From: Conidiobolus incongruus B7586 | Taxonomy: Eukaryota; Entomophthoromycota; Entomophthoromycetes; Entomophthorales; Conidiobolaceae | Direction of reading: 5' to 3' | Assembly (NCBI GenBank): GCA_000697335.1 | Contig: JNEM01014624.1 | Span: 1-10,969 of the forward strand | DNA length: 10,969 nucleotides | Part shown: one piece after another, positions 1-8,375 of the stretch | Position numbering within the stretch: position 1 is the stretch's first letter | Layout of the letters: the number at the start of each line of letters is the position of its first letter | Notes under the pieces: model-generated | What the model saw: the letters and a program-made list of their open reading frames with translations, nothing else | What the model was told of the DNA's origin: nothing | Databases searched by the model: none | Program-made: the position numbers and the translations under genes

Positions 1-3000
1 AAAAATAAGATATTAAAAAATTTCTTATTTTTCAAAGATATTATTAGTTTGGAAAATTTATTTATATAAAAAATAAATTGTATTGTAGACTTTATATATA
101 TTAATTTATTATTTTTTTATCATAATTATTTTTTATTAATACTTTAAAATTAAATTTAATTATAATTAATTCAAATATTGATTATTAAAAGCTATATTTT
201 AATATTACTAATACTCTATTATATATATATTAAAATTATTTAAATTTCATAATTAATTTTTATTGATAATATTTTATCCAATATTAATAATTATAACTAG
301 ATTAATTATTTTAAAATTAAAAAAAATTATATAAAATTCACTTAAATTTAATAAATTAATTAATTATTGTAATTACTTTATAATTTAAATAATAGGAATT
401 TTTTGAAATTGAACAAAATAAACATTTTAATATATAAACAGTAAAAATAAATATATAGTATAAAATTAATAATTTCTTTTATTTCTAATAATTTTTTGAT
501 ATACTTTTAACAAAGATCTAATATTTAAAAAATAATTCTTTTATTAAAGACTGAAATTTGATATTTTACAAACCAATTAAATTTTCCTATAGAAATTTTT
601 TTTCTTATAAGCTGGTTTTTTAATTACCTAAAACAATTATAATCACATAGGTTATAATCTAAAGAATATACTAACATTGGTAGTTTTTTCCAGTTATCTT
701 TAATTAGAAAGTTTTTTATAGCTTTAGATTTATATATTTTGTAATTATTATATAAAATAATAAGTTTTTTCAAATTATATTAAAAATATTAATTAGAAAT
801 AATTATATTTAAAAAAGAAATATAAATTTTACTATTAATTGATTTTCTTTTAAAAATTAAATAAAAATAGTATATGACATTATAGTCTTTTATAACAATT
901 AACATTTATTTATCAACAAAATATTTATTCAAAAGAATTTATAAAAGGGGTTGATTTAGATTAATCTAATAACTTGATTTATATTTTAACAAAGGATTAT
1001 ACAAAAAAAAATTTAAAATTTATCAATTATAATAATTTATTGTAAAAGCTTTGGTTTTTAATTATACCTTAGTAAATTTTATTTAGTAATAACTATTCTA
1101 ACTTTTTTTAAACTTTATTTAAATTATAAGATATTTAATTTATATTTCTATTAATTAATTTTAATTTAAATTTTAATATATATAAAATACTTATGTGACT
1201 AATATTAAAATATCTTGATAATTCTTTAGTTGAAATAAAAAGCTACTTTTTAATATAATTTTTCACTTTATTAATAATTAAAAGAATAATAGTTGAAATT
1301 AACCTTCTAGATTTTAATAAGTTTTAGGTAATTTCTCTTTTAGCTTTAAAATAATTTACCTAATGATAAATTATTAATTTAAATAATACTTCATTATCAA
1401 AAGCTATTTGTAAATTTTAAATAATTTTAGAGGATTTGTGGTTAAGTTTTATTAATACTAAAATAAAAAACTTTTGATGGTTATTATTTGGTTTGAACAT
1501 AATTAAATTAAACAACCAATTTTAAAAAATTAATTTTTTAATCAAAAAAATTATTATATATATATATATATAATTCAAAACTATTTATTTTCTTATTTGT
1601 TTTGTATATATTTTTTTTATATGAAATTAATATATTTAAAAAATCAGAAATTAAAAAATTTCCCATTTTTTTAACTCTATAATAATATTAGTTTTTAATT
1701 ATTAATAAAATCAAAAATTATTTTTCAAATATAATATTAATTTAAAATTGATTATGAATTAATAAAAGTATAAAATAAAAAGCTTATTATTTAATAGTAT
1801 TTTAAGGGATAATAATAGTATTTATATCTAAATAAAATTTTTTCAAATAATGTTAAAAATATAGGTTTTTATAATAAACATTATAATCTATGAATCTCAA
1901 ATTCTTTTATATAATTATTTGGTTTAAAACAAAATAAAATATAATGCTAAAAAAATCTTTTTAAAAATTCTAATTAATAAATATTCTATCTTTAAATAAA
2001 TATTAATTATTTCAATGAATTTTGATGATATATAAATTTTTTTTTAGCTTTTAAAAGGAAATTATTAAATAATAAAATTAATATTATTTATAATAAAGTA
2101 ATTTTTAATTGGTGTATTTAATAAAAGTTCAAGATAATTATTATAATATATAATGTTTATAAAATATATAAAATTCTTATTATAAAAATATTAAAAAGGT
2201 TTTCATAACTAATATATTTACTAGCTTATAATTTATATATTAATTATTATTTTACAAAATTATAATTATACTGATAAGAAAAAAATTCTTATAAATTAAA
2301 TTAGTTTATAAAATATCATATTTCAATCTTTAATAAAGTGAATAGTTTTTAAATATTAAACGCTTGTTAAGAGTATAATACAGAGTTATTGAAAATAAAA
2401 AGAGTATTTATTTTATATTATATATTAAACTCTATATTTTATATATTAATATATTATAAATATTTTTCAATATTTAATGATTATTAAAACAAAAATGATT
2501 TATAATAATTTTATTAGTTGAAATACAAAATGATGAATGTTTAATTATTATTAACCGCATAATGGTATTATAATAAACTATAACTAATGATATATAAACA
2601 AAAAATATATTAATAAATTTCTTTAAAAACAACAATTTAATACATAATTGAAAATTGATGAAGATAATAAATATATTAAATTATAGCAAATAAAATTAAA
2701 TAGATATAATAATAATATTAATATTATTGATTTTGAATCATATATAAAATAACCAATTATATTTAAATAATATAAATCTTCTTTTAAATATATTCGTTGA
2801 TTTCAACTAATAAAAAACATTTCTGATAAAAATATATATTTATTATATTATTACTAAACAATAATTATTTGAATAAATGTATAATACAATTAAATGAATT
2901 AAATATTGGATAAAACTAGTATATTGAATATATATATCTATATATTTGAATTATATTATTTTCTCTCATTAGTTTAAATTAATATTTAATTTATTTGTAG
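1..3000. other. Gene-free, extremely AT-rich DNA
   Basis: Hand counts of six 60-base lines gave 34 G or C in 360, about 9%. All frames are cut by frequent stops and no codon bias or protein motif is visible. No tRNA, rRNA or structured RNA was recognised. It contains a pure TA tract (1555-1572) and many short A/T palindromes at the frequency expected by chance. Confidence 0.7.
1555..1572. repeat. TA dinucleotide tract, 18 bp
   Basis: Uninterrupted alternation of T and A, nine units. It is a simple microsatellite in intergenic DNA. Confidence 0.9.
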
Positions 3001-4179
3001 GTTAAATTATATTATTATGTTTATTATCTTGGTTAATATATTTAATAATAAATTCCAATAATTGAGTATTTTTCTTTTGAATAAGAAGCTAATAACAAAT
3101 ATGAGTAAAAAAGAATAAGCCTATATATGGGATATTGTTTCAAAAATAAAGGGAATATTATAAAATAAAATATGAATTTTTTTATTACGATTATTATTTA
3201 TTCACATATCTATTATAATTAATAGACTCCACTTAAATCATGTAACATATTAAAATGATTTATATGCTATTAATAAATATTATATACCTATTAGCTAAGA
3301 TTTTAGAAAAATTACTGAAAATCATAGATTTCATAATATTGTTAATGATTTATATTACTATTACAAGTTTGAATAATTTATCTAATATAAATCAAAATTT
3401 AAATGAATTTGAATTTAATTCATAATTTAACAATTCAGAATTTAATTAATTTTAGTAACATGAAATAATTAATTTCATTTTAGAATTTGTGCTAACTTAA
3501 TTATAAAATATTGTCCATGTATTACTCTACTTTTTATATGATGTAATGAGAAAATTGTAACATTTAACAATCAAAATCCAAATTTCAAAAGTTTAAAATT
3601 GTATATTATTAAAAATCATAGATTTAAAAGTATAATAGTTATGAAATTTTGTCAATAAAATATTTAACATACATTTCTTGTTTTAATTAAAATTAAATCT
3701 TCTGTATAATTATTAATAAAAGAATTTTAGAATGAGAATTAAAAGAAAATTGAGAAATTTGGTTTTTAATGGATAAAAATTGACAAATGAAATGAATCAA
3801 TTTAAAGTAGTTGAACCCTGATTTGAATAAATATTGCTGACAAAATAATATTATAAAAAATAATTATAAGATAACAGAAATTAAGTTTGATAGATTATAT
3901 GCAAATATTAAAGAATTATTTCCTTTTATCTCACAAAATTTTTATATATTAATATAAATCTATTTATAATTATCTATTATAGATGAATTTTAACATATTC
4001 AAAAATATAGATAAAATATAATCATTAATGCAATAATTGCTGAACTAGATATATTATAAAATCAATATAAAATATATTTTTTCTATATTATGATCTATTC
4101 AAATTTTTTATAATTTAAAATATAATAATCAAAATTCAATATATTTTTTTTAGAATTATATGATTTGATAGTATCAAGA
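3001..4179. other. Gene-free AT-rich DNA, less extreme than the left end
   Basis: G+C rises to roughly 15-27% in individual lines (for example 16 of 60 at 3781-3840). Open runs are short, and none exceeds what chance gives at this composition. I recognise no gene, RNA or mobile element. The rise could reflect older decayed sequence or a gradient towards the nox gene; I cannot tell which. Confidence 0.6.
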
Positions 4180-4385
4180 TGCAGGGTTCAAAATAAAAAT
4201 CATATTAGATTTCAATGTTTTTAAAGGATATTTTCTAGAAATTATCTATAAGCTGAAAGCTTCCACACTGCAGAAGTTGAGTTAGAGTTGGATATTTATG
4301 AGTAAAATCACTTATCCATGTGATTTTTTACAATTGATCGTTAATGCTGAATATTCAATCCTGCTAGTCGATTCCTCAGTTAATA
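4180..4385. other. Composition island of about one-third G+C, function unknown
   Basis: Lines 4261-4320 and 4321-4380 hold 21 and 20 G or C in 60, against about 9% in the left 3 kb. It lies about 550 bases upstream of the nox start. No frame on the + strand stays open through it; the longest useful run is about 35 codons and matches no family I can name with confidence. Tests for a tRNA T-arm around TCGATTCC (4358-4365) failed because the stem does not pair. It could be a distal regulatory element, a noncoding RNA or the eroded remains of a gene or repeat. Confidence 0.5.
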
Positions 4386-4689
4386 ATATTGATTGATTAT
4401 ATTAGTATTATATATTGAATAAATTTTGAAAATTGACTAAAATTTAAATAATAATAGATTTTGAAGAGTTATCAAAGATTTAATTAAATCGACTTGATTT
4501 ACATTGGATATTAAGGAATCAAATTCATTTAAACTTAATATAAAAAAATAATAAAGATTTTTTATAATATAATAATTCTAATTTTTTTATACATTAATAA
4601 TAAGCAAGTCTATTATAATGTTTTTATTTTTTTTAAATTATATAGTGAAATTAAGAATACAAATTAAAATTTCTATTTAATAGAAAATA
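4386..4689. other. Gene-free AT-rich spacer between the island and the nox promoter
   Basis: I see nothing here beyond AT-rich sequence with short A and T runs. No open frame or RNA signature is present. Confidence 0.55.
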
Positions 4690-4928
4690 AGTTGTGAATT
4701 TTATTACCTTATTAAGGAGAAAGCGATAAATCAGATTTACATATAATTTTCTTATTCAATTAACCCCAATTTTATCCACTCAAGATTACTTAACGCCAAG
4801 TGAAAATTATCAACCTTAATTCCTTGTATTCAAATACCTAACTATCACTTTTATACACCTATATTTTAATATCATATAATATTGGTAATATAATATTCTT
4901 TCATTTTTATTATTTAAATAAGTTCAAT
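4690..4928 (+). promoter_or_regulatory. Putative promoter and 5' leader of nox
   Basis: This stretch is visibly richer in C than the DNA further upstream, which suggests a functional promoter or transcribed leader. It holds CCCCAAT at 4764-4770, containing a CCAAT box about 160 bases before the start codon; CCAAT is the known site of the HAP/CBC complex in fungi. A pyrimidine-rich run lies at 4896-4915. No TATA box can be singled out in such AT-rich sequence. The transcription start cannot be placed, and an intron in the leader cannot be excluded. The frame upstream of ATG 4929 stays open back to the TAA at 4839 but contains no earlier ATG. Confidence 0.4.
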
Positions 4929-6668
4929 ATGAGGAATCAGCGTGGGCTTCCTTTAACTTTACAATCGAAACCTCTTGACTATAACTCACTTTCGGTTTTT
5001 GAAAAAGTTCAAAGACAATTTCAAAATGAAGGTGATTATTTTTTTTTATGATATATCATCTTCATCATATACTAATCTTATTTTGTTAATAGCTAGAACC
5101 GTTGTCTTTATTATTATTTGGGGAATTATTCAACTATTAATCTTATCCTTCGCTCTAGTCAATTATGCTTTTAATGCTGAATTTGTCACAGTTAGAGAAC
5201 AGCTCGGCTGGTCCTTTTTAATTTCTAGAGGTTGCTCCTTACCCTTAGAAATTAATAATGCCATAATTTTATTACCGCTTTGTAGAAATGTCATCTCTTT
5301 ATTACGTTCAACCCCTCTAAATAATATTATCCCTTTCGATAAAAACATCTCATTTCATAAAGCTACAGGAGTATGTATTTTTATTTTATCTTGGGTACAT
5401 AGTATATCCCATTTTGTTAATTTTTATAGACTCAGTCAAGTCCCCGGTCAAAGAGGTTTTATTGAGTTTTTGTTTGTCTCTGGGCCCGGTTGGACTGGGG
5501 TAATTATGCTTTTATGCTTAACTATTATGGTCTTTACTAGTCTGCAAAAAGTCCGTAGAAAAAATTTTGAATTATTTTGGTATACTCACCACTTGTTTGC
5601 TATTTATTTTTTCCTCTATTCATTCCATGGAGGATTTTGTTTAATCAAGAGAGATCACAAGCCTTATTGTTCTGGTGCTAGTTTCTATAAGTACTGGACT
5701 TTATCTGGGGTTCTCTATCTTTATGAACGTGTTTTGAGAGAATGGCGTGGTAGACAGAGAACTCACATTACAAGAGTCGTGCTTCATCCATCCAGAGTAG
5801 TAGAGGTTCAATTCAAGAAGGACTACTTCAAGATGAAAGCTGGTCAATATCTTTTCTTGTGCTGCCCTGATGTCTCAATGCACCAATGGCATCCATTCAC
5901 TATTACCTCGGCCCCTGAAGACGATTATATATCCGTCCACATCCGTATGGCAGGTGATTTTACTAAAGAGTTTGCTAGATTATTAGGTTGTGACGCCGAT
6001 CCCAATATTCCTGTTGCTGGAAGAATGAATGAAGGGTTGAATCGATCCCTGCCATCTATCATGGTTGATGGTCCCTTTGGTTCCGCATCTGAAGATGTTT
6101 TCAATTATGAAGTTTCAGTTTTAGTGGGTGCTGGTATTGGTGTCACGCCATTTGCTTCTATTTTGAGAAGTATTTGGTACAGATTATACACTCCAAGTCG
6201 TCAAACTAGATTAATTAAAGTATATTTCTTTTGGATCTGTCGTGACAAGGAGCAATTTGAATGGTTCCAGAGTTTATTAAGTGTTATCGAACAAGAAGAT
6301 ACTAGCCACATTATTGAAATTAACACCTATCTTACTGGCAAATTGAAGGGTGATGAAATTCGTAATCTTGCTCTAAATTATGAAGTTGGTAAAGAAGATG
6401 CACTCACAGGGTTGAGAAGTCATACTCAATATGGTAGACCTAATTTTGGACAGATTTTCAGCTCACTTTGCGAAAAACACAGAGCTACAGATGTCGGTGT
6501 TTTCTTCTGTGGACCTAAACCCTTGGGCAAAAGTTTGCATATGCATTGTAATCAGTACAGTCAACCTGGTGAAGAAGGTACAAAATTCCATTACAACAAA
6601 GGTAATTATTTAATAACTAATTTTAATTGTATTCAATCTAATCGTTTAATTTTATAGAAAACTTTTAA
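4929..6668 (+). CDS. noxB: Fungal NADPH oxidase, probably NoxB class; three coding exons, 540 aa
   Basis: The coding parts are 4929-5031, 5093-6601 and 6658-6668. The enzyme passes electrons from cytosolic NADPH through FAD and two b-type hemes across a membrane to oxygen, making superoxide. About 35 residues precede membrane helix 1 (about 36-58). Heme ligands are seen as H123 with H200 and H137 with H213; H123-x13-H137 and H200-x12-H213 match human NOX2 spacing. The FAD site is HPFTITSAP (301-309). NADPH-binding segments are DGPFG (360-364), GAGIGVTPF (380-388), WICRD (415-419), LTGL..YGRPNF (472-486) and FFCGP (505-509). The protein ends KENF, as NOX2 does. The NoxB assignment comes from memory of the family: the N-terminal lead, TPLNNIIPFDKNISFHK (108-124) and SGPGWTG (164-170). 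No EF-hand is encoded, which argues against NoxC/Nox5. ATG 4929 has A at -3 and is the first in-frame ATG after the stop at 4839. Known fungal Nox partners (NoxR, Rac, a tetraspanin) are not in the window. Oxidase identity is very sure; the subclass is moderately sure. Confidence 0.95.
5032..5092 (+). other. Intron 1 of the nox gene (61 bp, phase 1)
   Basis: The donor is GAAG|GTGATT and the acceptor TTAATAG|CTAGA. A TACTAAT branch site lies at 5070-5076, with its likely branch A 17 bases before the acceptor AG. Splicing joins G5031 to CT5093-5094 as an alanine codon and links the frame of ATG 4929 to the main frame. If the intron is kept, the upstream frame stops at TGA 5049-5051 after 40 codons. 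The next AG, at 5095-5096, would break the frame. The intron is also open in the main frame, so a naive model can read through it from the ATG at 5026. Confidence 0.85.
6602..6657 (+). other. Intron 2 of the nox gene (56 bp, phase 1), next to the stop codon
   Basis: The donor is AAAG|GTAATT and the acceptor TTTATAG|AAAAC. Two branch candidates fit CTAAT: 6617-6621 and 6638-6642. The second puts its branch A 16 bases from the acceptor, much like intron 1. Splicing turns a lysine followed by an unrelated 18-residue tail into Lys-Glu-Asn-Phe-stop, the C-terminus expected for Nox. The final exon contributes only 11 coding bases including TAA (6666-6668). If the intron is retained, translation stops at TAG 6655-6657, which is the acceptor itself. 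Confidence 0.93.
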
Positions 6669-6840
6669 TTCTCCAAATTTTTTATACTTCTTGATAACTC
6701 CAGGCAAACTCTCTGTAATCCAATTCTTAAATAACTGTTTTATATATTATTTCAATTTAATTAACCTCCAATTTTTCATAATGAATAATAATAATTATTA
6801 TTTTAATTTCAATCACCAATAAATTAAATTCGATAGCAAA
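6669..6840 (+). terminator. Likely 3' UTR and polyadenylation region of nox
   Basis: The sequence just after the TAA stays richer in C than the DNA beyond it, as expected for a transcribed 3' UTR. A TATATA element lies near 6740 and an AATAAA at 6818-6823. These resemble fungal efficiency and positioning elements, but both words are common by chance at this composition. The cleavage site is not determined. Confidence 0.3.
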
Positions 6841-8124
6841 TTAAATATATATATATATATATATATATTATATTTAATAATCAATAATCAAAATGTATAA
6901 ATATTGATCAAATCCTTTATATTAAAAATTGTTTTTATTGTATGGATTGTTAACATAATAATAAAATAGGAAAAAGGTTCATCTATCATATAATTGAAGT
7001 TTAATTATGACTTTTTATGTTCAATGCCATTTTTGATTTAAAAAAATCACAAAGTAAAAATTGACTTAGTTTACCAATTTAAAGTTTTTGATTCATTATT
7101 CAAGTTAATAATTATAATTTAATACTTTAAACATATATTATCACATTATATGTTAATTATTTAATATTTAATTTTATTTGATTTTAATAACAATAAAAAA
7201 ATTTTTATTATATTTATAAATATTTTAAAGATTAGTTATATAATTCAAAATAATATTAAATTATTATAATTTTTTTTTGGAATTTTTAACTTATAATTAA
7301 ACTTTGCATATATATTTATAATAACTTGATTTAAAATCCTCATTGATAATTTATTAAATTTAATTAACAGATATTAAAAAGTTTTTATATTAAAAATAGC
7401 TTGATTTTACAAAATATTATATATATTTAATATTTAATATAAAATCTATTTTATCTATTATTAATGTTTAATACCCAAATAAATTAATATGAATTAATTT
7501 ATATATCTTATTAGTCTATATTTTATTTCAAATATATTATTATTAAAAGATATAATGATAATTATCAAATTTGATTAATATAGCACTTGAGTCAATTTTT
7601 CATTATCATTCATGTCTTTAAATGATTCAATATTAATTCAAATACTATTTTACTTATTTAATTAATATATATTATATTTTTAACTTAGATAATTTAATTA
7701 AAAATATTATTTAATATATATAAATTATAATATAATTTATATATATTAAATATTTAGATTTTAAACCTAATTATAATAATAATATTTTCATTTTTTCAAT
7801 TTAAAATGAAAGATATCATTAACTTTTAAAAATTTATATATATGATTTTATTCATATTATTAATATTGAAATTATAAATTAATTAATATTCCAGATTTAT
7901 ATTAAAAAACAGATATATTTCTAAAAAGTTATTTATACTTTTTTGGATATAATTAATTAAAATTATTTCTTTTTAACTATCAATTTAATTATATATAAAT
8001 TTATCTTTAACAAGGTAACTATTTTAATAATATTATAATTTAATCTAACTCCAACATTAATAAGTGATACTATAAAATTTTTTTGAATATAATATCATAT
8101 TATTAATATTTCTTTTTATTATAA
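6841..8124. other. Gene-free AT-rich DNA downstream of nox
   Basis: A TA tract (6845-6868) lies at the left edge. 6901-7080 is a little richer in G+C (12 of 60 at 6961-7020); the rest is near 5-10% (3 of 60 at 7201-7260). No open frame, RNA gene or element is recognised. Confidence 0.65.
6845..6868. repeat. AT dinucleotide tract, 24 bp
   Basis: Uninterrupted AT, twelve units, about 180 bases after the nox stop codon and just beyond the putative 3' UTR. It could form a cruciform; no function is shown. Confidence 0.9.
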
Positions 8125-8375
8125 ATCTGTCACTGTGTTAAACCATTTAATGTACTTTTGTAACCATTCTCCTGCAGCTACTCACGCTTAATGTTACAAT
8201 ATTATTAAAGTACAAATACTCGCATAGTTTAAGGAAAAACATGAGTCTTCATAATCATTGTATATAATAGACTGACTTAGAGTTCAATGCAAGACATCTT
8301 CATATTCATTTACATCAATGAGTTTCTCAGCTCACTCATTTATCATTACCTTCAGTCACACCTATGAAATCTCAA
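8125..8375. other. C-rich composition island of about 30% G+C, function unknown
   Basis: Lines 8161-8340 hold 19, 18 and 20 G or C in 60, about three times the surroundings, and C exceeds G on the + strand. Both strands were translated and every frame contains stops; no family is recognised. A perfect 7-bp inverted repeat (8317-8323 with 8334-8340, loop of 10) lies inside, but that is weak evidence of RNA structure. Repeated CAT/TCA words run from 8295 to 8365. It may be a noncoding RNA, a regulatory block, or an eroded gene or repeat. Confidence 0.5.

Noticed and set aside
956-969. 14-bp perfect palindrome
   Set aside because: About a dozen such A/T-rich palindromes are expected by chance.
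1489-1497. Box-B-like GTTCAAACC on the - strand, as in a tRNA
   Set aside because: The flanking bases do not form a T-arm stem and no acceptor, D or anticodon arms fit around it.
3318-3625. 14-bp direct repeat (3318-3331 and 3612-3625)
   Set aside because: At this composition on the order of a hundred chance 14-bp matches are expected in 11 kb.
5163-5348. 61-codon open frame on the - strand inside nox
   Set aside because: It lies wholly inside nox exon 2, which is strongly supported by protein motifs, so this is a shadow frame.
6431-6613. 60-codon open frame on the + strand overlapping the nox 3' end
   Set aside because: It overlaps the conserved NADPH-binding coding sequence in another frame and has no independent support.
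6640-6750. About 37 open codons on the - strand antisense to the nox 3' end
   Set aside because: It reads smoothly because the 3' UTR is less AT-rich. It has no ATG, no recognised family and a length expected by chance.
4180-8375. The two composition islands as eroded retroelement or other mobile-element remains
   Set aside because: No terminal repeats, target duplications or recognisable domains are visible, so naming a family would be guesswork.
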